Source: Gymnorhina tibicen (Eukaryota > Chordata > Aves > Passeriformes > Artamidae). Taken from it: a DNA stretch of 64,000 bases. The stretch's first letter is position 1. The number at the start of each line of letters is the position of its first letter. Under the pieces are notes generated by a model that made no database searches, had not been told where the DNA came from, and saw nothing but the letters and a program-made list of their open reading frames with translations. The translations under genes and the position numbers were made by a program. This document shows, piece by piece, positions 10,793 through 21,668 of this stretch. The stretch is taken from positions 62,001 through 126,000 of the forward strand of contig VXAZ01009557.1 in assembly GCA_013399875.1 (NCBI GenBank), read 5' to 3'.

Positions 10793-13700
10793 TTCAACCA
10801 GCAGTGTCACAGAGATACGGATTTCTTATCCGGGGCTTTTCCTCCTCTTGGTGTTTGCTCTGAGCCAAATGTCAGTTCCAGAAAAATGGGAAGTAAGTGA
10901 TAATTTCTGTGTGTGAAGTAAAATAGGGAGCGGCCCCCTGTTTGCCCATGGTAGGAGAGAGGAAGGAGAGGGATGGATGGCTCAGGAGTCGCAGTGTGCA
11001 GAACCCCCATCTCTTGGCTGCCTCCAGAGCCAGCCCAGGCAGGCAGTGACCCACAGTTCTCATCTTTGGGTGATTTTTGAGAGCCCATGTGGAAGCAGCT
11101 AAGGGGCTCCACCCAAAGCTTGGTGCCAGGTGCCACATCACAGCAAGTCCCTGTCACGGTGGGCACTGCCCGATGCCCTGGTTGGCCACTGAGCCGCCCT
11201 CTCCCTGGCTGAGCGGGGACTGAGAGGTCTTGGCCGCTCTGCCCGGGAAAGCCGTGGGTGGTGATTGCATTCCCAGCTCCGTGGGAGCCCTGGGAGAGGA
11301 CCCTCAGTCCTCTGCGGGCTCCCCAGTGCTCCCACAACATAGGATTGCACTCTGTCAGGAAAGCAAATCCAACAGAGACGGTGCATGGTTGTGCCTTTTG
11401 GTGAACAGAATAATCCTTCCCTCTTTCCAGAAACGGATGTGGCACTTTGGGGCCATCACAGGGCAGATTGCTGAAGACCAAATCCTGGGGCTCTTTGCTG
11501 ATCTCCACAGAATTCCCATCTGGATGTGGGAGGGATCCCTCCATGGCTGCGGCTTGATGTCAGGGGACTCTGCTCCTAAAAGGAAGGGCTACCTTACTCC
11601 CAAACCCCTCCTCCTGGGCTGGAGGGAGGGCAGGGCTGTTAGAAAGCTCCTGTGCTGTCAGCGACAAAAGAAAATTAGATTTAGGGCAAAGAAGGAAACT
11701 GAGGGTTGAATTTCTTAACCGTAGCTAATGATCAGTTTATAGTAGCAGCTGTCTTAGATAAGCATCTGTGTAGAGCGTGGCATCACCGCCAGCATCACCT
11801 CATCCATATAGTGACGAGAAATTTTAAAAAGTTTAAAAAAAAAAACTTTAAAAAGTAATTTAAATGAAATGTTTGTGTGTAAGAAATGGTTGAAACTGTC
11901 AAATGTCTGTGTCCCGCGTTAGTGGGATCTGAGAAAGTATCTGCGAGATATTAACCCTGTCCTACTCTCTGTGGTGCTGAGTGTTTGCTTGGTGTGTAAT
12001 TCTGACCTGGAGCTTGTTGTAAATACTGTTTTTAGTACTATGATTATTATGATTATTATTATCAGAAATGTTGTACTCATGAGCAAGAGTTGAAAACAAG
12101 AGAAATGGCCATTTTCACTCTCTCCTGGGGGCTCAGAAGGAATCGGAGGCTGGGCCAGGTGAAGGCAGGGTGCCAGTGGGATGCTGAACCAGACAGCAGC
12201 TGGAAAATGATGGAATTGGGAGCTGGAGGCAGCCGAGTCCTGCGGGCAGGGCGGTGAGGGCGGGGACGGCTGCTCCTCGTACTGGGAGGAGAAGGAAGGG
12301 CTGAGAGGAAGAGCAGAGCTGATGCTTTCAATTCTGGTACATATAATTAGTGTTGATCCAAACCTCCCCGTGTGGAGGTGCCAGGTGGTTCCCTGCAACC
12401 ACGGAAGCTGGAGGATCTGTCAGGTTTAGCGTGTGCTGGAAGAGAGCCGGTCAGTAACAGGTTGTGCCGGTCAGAGCTGTCCTCCCAAACAGCTCCTGAG
12501 TCTCCAGGCTCAATTCCTGCCTGGATCTTCCCTCTCGGTCCCTTGTGCTGCCCCACGCCCCTCTCCTCCCCCTCCCTGGAGCCCAGATGGGTCTCAAGTG
12601 GGGACTTATTCTTGCAATAGCTTTTCCTGGCGAAAAATCCCATGGCAAGTGCAGAACGGCCTGGCAGATGGTGCTCGTGCAGGTGTGAGCACTGGGAAAC
12701 TAATTTTTCTCCTCTCCCTCAGGCTGGTGCAGTGAGGGACAGTGGATATGGCTGGAAAATGTGTTACTGCAGGATAAGCTGCTGCACCAGAGGAGCAGGG
12801 ACGTGCAGGGAGAGCTGTGCGTCGGTAACGTCAGGTAGCTGCTGCCGAGACACGTTGTGCCAAGGAAACAGCCTCACCTGTGGGGCCAGAGGCTTTACGT
12901 GTCCCAGAGCCGCGTTTGCCTGGTGCAGGCGGACGGAGTAGGGGTGTTCAGGAGCTTGTCCAGTGCCACGGGGCACTATCAGGGAAATGTGTGACTGCTT
13001 TGGCTGCGCGGTGTTGGCTGGATGAGGGGTGTCCACCCACTGCTCCAAACCCATCGTGGCCAGGAGCTCATGCAGCACTGTGCCCGACCTGCAGCACGTG
13101 GCACGGGCCAGGATCATGGTTATTCCATGCCTTTCCATATCCCTTCATGCTACTGGCTGCGTGCAGCTGCATACTTCATGCCTCAAATGAGACTAATTAA
13201 GTATCCTCATTAACATCCTTACTGCCCCAGCCTCTGTCATTCCTGGAGCATTCCCATGTACTGTGGTTGTGGACACGGCATGCAAACCCCACAATTCTTG
13301 GGGTCACCTAAATTGTGGTGGGGCCTGAGGTCTCCACTGATCCGTGGAGGTGTTTATGTATTGAGTTCTGAACTGACAGTTTTCAGCCCCATTCTTGCAG
13401 CAGCATAAGGACATGGGAATATTCCTCGTAGGGGGAACATCCTCAGGGCACCCAGGGTGTCCCTGCCTGGACCTCGAGTGTGGCAGCGGTGTGAGGGAGG
13501 AAAGTCAGGAGGGTGACATCATTATGTGCATGCACAGGCCTTCCAAGAGCCCTCCTGGAGAAGAGCCTCTGATTCGGGCAAGACTGAGGAGCTGAAGCTA
13601 AATGAGCTCCCAGCTGTCACCAACAGCTGGGTGATGGGTGAAGCTGTAGGAAGCCGGGACAACCGGCCTCACAGCCCAAATTACAGCTCTGTGCCCGCGT

Positions 13701-16292
13701 TATCCCGTACGGCAGAGCTCAGCTCTGTCTGTAAATAGGCACTTCCAAGGATGCCGGCCCCTCCGACTGCTTCTGGACTGAGCCTATTCCTTGTCTTATT
13801 ATTTTGGAGTCATTAAAAAATCTTGCTCTAACCCAGTTGTGGGCTTCCCTTTGAGTTGACCTTCCAGGGCCGGTGGGAGCTGACGATTGCATGCATCCTA
13901 CCTCGGGGGTAGGTCGGTATTGCTGCTCCCTTTCAAAGGTAAACTTCAGCTTGCTTGCTTTAGCTTAGCCCAGCGTGACTCTCTGGCCCTGGCTCTGCAA
14001 TCCTGTCTCATGGGGTTCATTATATCCCTCCCATGGCATTCCTGTCCTCCTCGCAGTGGCTGTGCACCCGGCTGTGCACACGCGCACAGAAACGCATCCG
14101 TGGAAACGATATATGCACATACACTCTGATACCACTTGAAATGAGTCAGGGAATGGCTGTTTACGGTGCTAGAGATTTCTTACTCTCCATGCTAGGGACG
14201 AGATGACATAGTAAGACCAATAAATTCCACCTCTGTAGCCAGTTGTCTTTAAGTAAAGCAGCAGAGGCGCACTGGCCCGTGCCTACGTGTGGGTGCTCCG
14301 TGGTCCCCGGGGTGCAGAGACACAGGGGACGGCCAGGCATCCCTGCCCCGGCATCCCATGTGCCTCAGTTTCCCACAACCTTTGACAAGGGGACACAGAC
14401 GCTCCCTCCCCATGGGGACCACGGGAGAGCCGATGTCTCCAGAAATCTAAAGTGCTCTGAAATGGAAACTACCAAAGTACGGAGTCGGGATACGCAGCCG
14501 TGCGCCCCGGGAGGAACGCCTGGGCCTGTGGCTGCAGGAGAGGGTTGGAAGATGACTGTGTGGGCACAGGGCTGAGCTGTCACCCCAGGGCTCAGCACCC
14601 CGGCTGCCCTCTGGGCAGGATGCGCTCCTCCTGCCACAGCCGGGATCACCATCCCTCGTGCCGGGTGGGGAGCTGGCACAGAGTCATGGAAAGACTTCCC
14701 ATCCCTAACAGAGCCTTGTCCGGTTCCCTTCGGTCTGCCACGTGCATTTCATTGTCAACTTGAGGTTGTTGTTGTGCAAAAGAAGTGATTATGAAAAAAA
14801 ATAAAGGAAAAAAAAAGAAATAAAGTTGGTATGAAACCGTATGTGTCCGTCTCTCTCCATAAATGGGTTGGTTTAGTTCCAAGGCTTCTCTTTGTATTGT
14901 GAGAATACTAATAAATAGCATTAAACAGAAAATTGACCTAAAGATTTAACAAAATAGACTCTAAGCCTCTGAATGCTCAGTGAGTGCTTTTTACACAGCA
15001 TAAAAGAGGCAGAAATTGAGAGTTTATCACCATTCTCAGAGGGACAAAGTAATAAATGCTTGAATGAGGGTCCTGCTGCCACCCCCTGTGGCTGGGAGTG
15101 AGGGTGTGCAAAGTCCTTACCGAGGAAGATCAAAAAAGATATAAGACAGTTACAAACACAACAAATGCAGTTCTATAAAACACATGAGCTTCTTTATTAA
15201 AAACTCCAGTGCTTCCTTCATGAGCTTTTCTGAGAAAGGATCCAGCCTGGGCTGGACACGGTGGGAGGGAGCAGGGCTGTAATTCCCAGGGAGAAGGGAC
15301 CCCAACCATTGAGACCCTGCATGGCCAATGCTCCAAGTCCCAGCCCTGGGGTCAGGTACACAAAAAAGTCCTAAAGCTGCAACTGAAAACAGGGAAGCTC
15401 GTAATCCACAGGGACGTGTGGGGGATGGTGCCTGGCTGCTTTCCCCGCTGCTGGGGAAAGGATCCCCCACTTACCTTTTGTGGGGGGCTTTTGCCACCAC
15501 AAGCAGTGCCCAACATCACTGGCCACTGTCCTCCCCGTCCTTGGGGGGATATTGAAATAGCAGCATCCTCATGGGCTGTCCCACATCTTGTGATCCCATC
15601 AAAATTACCGGTGTGGGAGGCTTTCCACAGAGCTCGGCAGCACCTGGTGCACAAAGAGACAAACCAAGAGGAAGGCAGGGGGGCAGATTTTAACTCCCAG
15701 GGCAGTGTGCTATAAGGGCAGGGAGGACAGTGCCAGGAGGACAGTGCCAGGACAATGCTGGGGCCATCACGGTGGTGACAGTGGCAGAGCAGCCCATGCC
15801 TGATGCTTTTCCCACATGCCTTCAGGACGCTGCTGCCCGCACAAACAGGAATTCTATTTTTGCAGCGTGACCTTCCTGATTCTGGAGATAGTGACCTGGC
15901 TGCAAACGCAGCATTGCTCGCTTTTCCTCTGAGATTTGATACAGTCCACTAACCCAGGCTCTTCTAAAACTCAGATGTAGTAAAGTAAACCTCTGCATTT
16001 GTCTTAGGAAAACAGGCACAGTCCTTGGTTGCCACACAACTTGAGATACATTGATGAGACCAAGCATGGTCACCCTTTAACCAGTTAATTCAAGACACAT
16101 CCTTCATCCTTTTTGAGCTGAAGGAGAAAACCACAGAGGCATGGGATCTGTTGGGGCAGGGTGGGGTGGGAGGAGCAGAAGGAACTGTGGAGAGGCTCTC
16201 ACCACCTTCCAGCCCCACCCACTGTGCAGCCCTGCAGGGCTGAGTGCTGAAGACCCAATATTGAAGGCTTGAACAAGACTGTAGCACCCACA

Positions 16293-16555
16293 AAATCATA
16301 GAATCAACGAATGGTTTGGTTCCAACCCCCTGCCATGGGCAGGGACACCTCCCACATTGCTCCAAGCCTGTCCAACCTGGCCTTGAACACCTCCAGGGAT
16401 GGGGCAGTCATAGCTTCTCTGGGCAACCTGTGCTGGGGGCTCACCACTCTCACAGGGAACAATTTCTTCCCAATATTCAATCTAACCCTGCCCTCTGTCA
16501 GTGCCCCTTGTCCTGTCACTCCACGCCCATGTCAGGAGTCCCTTCTGCAAAAATC
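16293..16555 (-). repeat. CR1 LINE fragment, reverse orientation
   Basis: The plus strand reads ATCATAGAATC at the 3' tail end, then CCATGGGCAGGGACACCTCC, CAACCTGGCCTTGAACACCT and CAGGGAACAATTTCTTCCCA, the reverse complement of the CR1 3' region. Confidence 0.88.
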
Positions 16556-17889
16556 AAAACCAGGTCAAGAAAGCAAAATATCTACACAACTCTTGAAGGG
16601 ATCCCTACAAAGTGCTTGAGCCGTGCCTGAGTAAGGGAAGGGAAGAGAGCAGAGCCTCTGCCAAGGTAAATGCAAAGGCTCACCTGGGCAGGCAAAACCC
16701 AGAAATTTTGCAGAGTGATTTGGTTTGAAAAATAACAGCTCATCCTTTCTCAGCAGCCTCACTGGCACCACGGCTGGAGCAAGTCTGCCCATTGATAAAG
16801 GGGCAGAGCAGGGAGCAGATAAGGTGCCAGGAGGTGAAATCATCCCACTCTCTGTGCTAGGAGTAGCCCAGGGACCTTTCTGTATCCTGGGATCTGACGG
16901 CAAAAGCCAAGTTTTGCTTTCCAAGAGGGCACTGGCTGCTGGGAAAACTGGAGTAGGGCAGCATTACTGGGGGTTTGCTGCCTTCTTGCCCTGTTGGTAA
17001 GGCTGCTGTTCTTGGGCGCTGTCGGGAGATGGTTTTAGTGGAAAAAGGGACCTTTCATCTGTTCTGTCCAACCCCACTGGGGACCCGAGGATGCAGCTGC
17101 CAGGGGAGACACCAGCAGTGGCACTGGTAGAGAGACAGACAGGCTTCCATGGAAAAGGGAGTCACCATTTCCAGTGGGTGATTTCACCTTGCTGGCTACT
17201 GCTGGATATCTTGGAGAAGGAAAAGAAATACAATTCCTTGTGGAATATCACTTTAATGGTATTAGCTTGGGTAGACTGGTAAGTGAGGGGAAACATGAGG
17301 GAAATAGAGGTGGCAGCTGGTTATCAGGCAGGGTTGGTTTGCATGAGGACAAAAAAAAGGAAAGGAAGAGCCTTGGGAAAAAAAAAAAGCATTAAATAAA
17401 CCACCACAAATGTAGCAGACAGGATCATTAGAAATTTGTGTAAAAAATACTAAACAAGACCAAACGCCACCTGAACACCTGTCAGGAAAAGCCACCCACC
17501 CAGTAGCTGTGAAAAGCTGACAGAATGGAAACACAGTGAGTGTTTCCAAAAGGGATTCACGACTTTTGGGGCCTCTGGCCTCACTCATCCCTTTCCAGAA
17601 CGTGTTAACCACCTACTCACAGAAGAAGTGCAATGTGGCAAGATCATGCAAAAAGTCCTCCCTGAGATTCCTCTTGAGTGTCTCCCAAACCCTGGGCCTC
17701 ATGGGCACAGAAACAGCAGAAATTACACCAAAACCTGTGAGAGCTCGTGGTGGCCAGGGAAACAGGACAGCAGAGTCATAGCTTCAGCCTTAGTGCTGAT
17801 AAGGACCAGCAGCACCTTGGGGATGGCTCAAACAGGAAAACAGACACTGAATCAAACTGGACAAGGGCACTTTTTAAATGCTGGAAATG

Positions 17890-18135
17890 GCCCCAGGGAG
17901 ACATTAGAGCCCCTTCCCGTGCCTAAAGGAGCCCCAAGAGAGCTGGAGAGAGACTTTGGACAAGGGCATGGAGTGACAGGACAAGGGGGAATCCCTTCCC
18001 CCTGACAGAGGACAGGGTTAGATGGGATATTTGGAAGAAATTCTTCCCTGTGAGGGTGGTGAGCCCCTGGCATAGGCTGCCCAGAGAAGCTGTGGCTGCA
18101 CCACCCCTGGAAGAGTTCAAGGAAGTGTTCAGCCA
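17890..18135 (+). repeat. CR1 LINE fragment
   Basis: It contains GCCCCAAGAGAGCTGGAGAG, GACTTTGGACAAGGGCATGG, GAAATTCTTCCCTGTGAGGG and GCCCAGAGAAGCTGTGGCTG. By eye it is roughly 10 percent diverged from the copy at 59488-59870. It stops where the G-rich minisatellite begins. Confidence 0.88.
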
Positions 18136-18174
18136 TGGACAGCTAAGAGCTTTCACAAATCCCTGGAGAGCCAG

Positions 18175-18780
18175 AGAGGGACACAGGGCTTGGGGGACAC
18201 ACCCGGGGGAAACATGCAGGGAACATGGGGGTACATACAGGGGGCACGGGAGGGGGATGCAGAACCCGGCAAAAGGATACACAGGGGACATGAGGGGACT
18301 AAGGAGGAGGACACAGAGGGCACGCAGGGCACACGGGACACACAGAGAGGACATGGGAGGCATGCAGGACCTGGAAAAAGGACACGCAAGGGACATGAGG
18401 GCATACATGGGACACGGGGGACAGGCAGGACCCGGGAAAGGGACATGCAGGAGACAAGGTATGGTGCAGGACCCCAGGTGGGGACACGCAGGGGACGCGG
18501 GGGGCACACAGGAGGCACGGCCGGGAGACACGCATGGGGCACACAGCCGGGGGCGGGACATTCATGGGACACGGGGAGCATGCAGGACCCTGGAGGAGGA
18601 CACGGGGGGCACGCAGGACGCCGAAGGGAGACACGCAGGGTACACGGTGCGGGTACAGGGGAACAGGGGACACGCACAGGGGATACGGTGGGGAGCAGCA
18701 GCCAGGAGAAACACGCAGGGCACGGGTCGGGGGACAGACGGGAGCCACGGGGGACACACCGGGGACTCCCCCGCAGGACC
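18175..18780. repeat. Degenerate G-rich minisatellite (GGGGACACGCAGG-like unit)
   Basis: About 600 bp made of imperfect units built on GGGGACACGCAGG, GGGACACGGGG and GGACATGAGG. The plus strand is strongly G over C, with many runs of three or more Gs. All six frames stay open because the unit rarely makes stops; this explains the long apparent frames here. It abuts the GC-rich block and the N gap. Confidence 0.85.
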
Positions 18781-18901
18781 CCGCTCGCGGGGACCCCCGG
18801 CGGCGCGCGCCGCGCCCCCTCCCACCCCCGCCCGGCGGCGGCGCAGGCGCAGAGCGCCCGCCCGGTCCCTATTTCACGGGGAGCGCGGGCCGCGGCGCCC
18901 G
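18781..18901. promoter_or_regulatory. GMEB2: Probable GMEB2 CpG-island promoter, cut by gap
   Basis: Extremely CG-dense sequence with GGCGGCGCGCGCCGCGCC and a GCGCAGGCGC element at 18841-18850 that resembles an NRF-1 site with one mismatch. It lies about 2.6 kb before the first GMEB2 coding exon, where an untranslated first exon is expected. The transcription start and exon 1 are probably hidden in the gap. Confidence 0.5.
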
Positions 18902-19503
18902 NNNNNNNNNNNNNNNNNNNNNNNNNNNNNNNNNNNNNNNNNNNNNNNNNNNNNNNNNNNNNNNNNNNNNNNNNNNNNNNNNNNNNNNNNNNNNNNNNNN
19001 NNNNNNNNNNNNNNNNNNNNNNNNNNNNNNNNNNNNNNNNNNNNNNNNNNNNNNNNNNNNNNNNNNNNNNNNNNNNNNNNNNNNNNNNNNNNNNNNNNNN
19101 NNNNNNNNNNNNNNNNNNNNNNNNNNNNNNNNNNNNNNNNNNNNNNNNNNNNNNNNNNNNNNNNNNNNNNNNNNNNNNNNNNNNNNNNNNNNNNNNNNNN
19201 NNNNNNNNNNNNNNNNNNNNNNNNNNNNNNNNNNNNNNNNNNNNNNNNNNNNNNNNNNNNNNNNNNNNNNNNNNNNNNNNNNNNNNNNNNNNNNNNNNNN
19301 NNNNNNNNNNNNNNNNNNNNNNNNNNNNNNNNNNNNNNNNNNNNNNNNNNNNNNNNNNNNNNNNNNNNNNNNNNNNNNNNNNNNNNNNNNNNNNNNNNNN
19401 NNNNNNNNNNNNNNNNNNNNNNNNNNNNNNNNNNNNNNNNNNNNNNNNNNNNNNNNNNNNNNNNNNNNNNNNNNNNNNNNNNNNNNNNNNNNNNNNNNNN
19501 NNN
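18902..19503. other. Assembly gap (602 N)
   Basis: An unbroken run of N. Its flanks are a CpG island on the left and C-rich sequence on the right, so the missing DNA is probably GC-rich promoter DNA. Confidence 0.99.
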
Positions 19504-21504
19504 CGTGCCCCCCTCTCCGTGTAGCCCCCCGCCCGTGCTGCTCTCCATCTCCCCTCTCCATGTACCCCTGTGCACGCTCTTGGCACCCCCATGGCCCCCC
19601 TCGCCCTGTGCACCTCTGTTTAACTCCCCTGAAGCCACCTCCCCATGCGTCCCCTCTCTCCTGGAGCCCCTTCTCTCTGTTAGTACCTCTCTGCATCCCT
19701 CCTCTGTGCACAGCCTTGCTGGCTGCCACCAGTGCAATCTCCCTGGTCTCTGCCCTCCTGATGCTGCACCCAAAAAATCTCTCTCCTCTCCCAGTTGTGC
19801 TATGCTTTTTTTTTTCCTTTTATATTTTTTTCCTCGCTTCACCCCAAATCTTTCCCACAGCCCTTGACACGCTCTCAGCACCCTGCAAGGTGCACCGGGA
19901 TGGACCATGCATGGACACCCTGAGTCCTGGTAGAGCTGGGCTGCCTCTCGTCCACCTCCGCTGCCCCACTGCTGGTGTGTTTTTAGCCACTTTTTAGATT
20001 ACTTATGTTTTCGGCCCACTTTTTCTCCATTCAATGCTAGTTCCTGCCCAGAGGCATCTGAGCAACACACGTGGAGTTCAATCCCGTGATGTAGGGCAGG
20101 ATGTCAGGAGCATCCTGAAAGCGGGTACCAGCTCAGGGGCCCTTGTGAGTGATGCTAATGCTGTGGGAGGGGTTTTACCCCAAAATGAATGACAATGGTA
20201 GGGATAGAGTGACAACAAAAATTGAAATGGTTGAGCCAAGGCAGCTGAGCATCCATGGTGTTGTGAAAACTGAAGTGCTTCTGCTGGTGGCTTTGTGCTG
20301 GGCTGGCACGGAGGGGCCAGTCCACCTCGGATGAACCCTGTGGGCTCTGTGGAGGTGAAGATCACCTTGTGGTGCCCCTGTGGGTCAGGCAGGTGTTTCT
20401 GCAGGGCGTGGACTCGGTTTGAAATCCCATTGGACACGCTGAGTCAGTGCTCTGCTCCAGCCGTGGCCTGGGGAAGTGGTGGGAGCCAAGTGGCATCTCT
20501 GCTGTGCTCTGTGCCACTGCTTGGAGTACTCTCCAAGTGGGGGCTTGAGCTTGAACAGCCAGACCTGGATGAGGTGTTCCCTTACCTGTCTCTGTATGGA
20601 TTGCACCAGTCCTATAGGAGATGCTTTGTAGGCGCTGACTTCTCCATACCTGGGCGTGGGCTGATACCCAGCATTGCGGGCAGCAGGGCAAAGGAGGGGA
20701 TTCTCCCCCTCTGCTCTCCTCAGGTGAGATCCCACCTGCAGTGCTGTGTCCAGCTCTGGGGCCCCCAGCATCAGAAAGATGTGGAGCTGCTGGAACGGAT
20801 CCAGAGGAGGTAATGTCGGTGCTCAGAGGGCTGGAGCACCTCTGCTCTGGAGACAGGCTGAGAGAGCTGGAGAAGAGAAAAGACTCTGAGGAGACCTTAG
20901 AGTCCCTTTCAGTTCCTAAAGGGGCTCCAAGAGAGCTGGAGAGGGAGTACTGTCTTACATCTATTGCTGATTTATTACAAATGCACACTTTGAAATAGTT
21001 TCCAGATGTCACTGTTTCTGCGGGCTTGACATGCTTTTTTAATTTGATTTTTTTTGTGTGTGACTTTGGAGGAGGGAAGAGTCCCTGTTTTACTGTGGAG
21101 GAGACAGTGACAAGCTCCTTCAACAGTGTGAAATCGTGAGATAGTCAGTTTGAAGGTGCATTTCCAAATGTATTTCAAACTATCTTCACAGAGTTTATGG
21201 TGGATGCCAGGAACATTTTTTTTTTTGACCTCTTTCACACTCTGCCCTTCGCTTCCTGCACCCTGGTCCCACCCATGCCCATCATTCTCACCCAGCCTGC
21301 AGAGCGTGTGTTGGGTTGAGCTTCCCCTCATCCTTCCTCCTGAGATGGAGCACTTGGGGATTTGCTCATCCCCCGCTCCTTAGGAGCGTGGGGTCCCTGC
21401 AGTCCCGTCTCTCTGTGATCCCACCACACCCGTGATCCTTCCATGGCCGAGTTCAGCAAGGAGACCTTTTGACACGGGGCTTCCCCTCATCTCTCCGCAA
21501 GCAG
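19504..21504. other. Probable GMEB2 5' intron, no exon recognised
   Basis: It begins with C-rich, low-complexity sequence (19504-19700) and then ordinary DNA. A CR1 fragment lies at 20722-20952. A T-rich region near 21215-21240 precedes the acceptor for the first GMEB2 coding exon. No coding sequence was recognised. Confidence 0.5.
20722..20952 (+). repeat. CR1 LINE fragment (lacks 3' end)
   Basis: It contains CAGTGCTGTGTCCAGCTCTG, GAGCTGCTGGAACGGATCCA, the GAGAGAGCTGGAGAAGAG stretch and GGCTCCAAGAGAGCTGGAGA, a CR1 segment just upstream of the usual 3' end. The final CR1 tail is missing. Confidence 0.8.
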
Positions 21505-21537
21505 CTGGTGACCGACGGCTCTCCCGCTCCCGCCACG

Positions 21538-21668
21538 ATGGCGACGCCGGACGTCAGCGTCCACATGGAGGAGGTGGTGGTGGTGACCACGCCGGACGGC
21601 GCGGTGGACGGCGGCGGCATGGAGGAGGTGAAGACGGTGCTGGTCACCACCAACCTGTCCCAGCACGG
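21538..21668 (+). CDS. GMEB2: GMEB2 coding exon 1
   Basis: The exon probably begins at 21505, after the acceptor CTCTCCGCAAGCAG, giving about 33 nt of leader before the ATG at 21538. It ends with two bases of a Gly codon at 21668; donor GTGAGA follows. Confidence 0.94.

Larger units (their letters stand above)
10793..18174. other. Intergenic DNA between STMN3 and GMEB2
   Basis: No gene was recognised on either strand. It includes an A/T-rich TTTAAA-containing stretch near 11820-11865, an ATT-rich microsatellite near 12045-12062, and A-rich sequence with two AATAAA hexamers near 14795-14825 that could be a distal STMN3 3' end. Two CR1 fragments, of opposite orientation, lie at 16293-16555 and 17890-18135. 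Confidence 0.6.

Noticed and set aside
18175..18780. CRISPR-like array
   Set aside because: Units are short, degenerate and directly adjacent with no unique spacers; this is a eukaryotic minisatellite.
18050..19997. Long open frames (up to about 600 codons) across the gap on both strands
   Set aside because: Most of each frame is translated N or G/C-rich minisatellite that lacks stop triplets; no protein family is recognisable.
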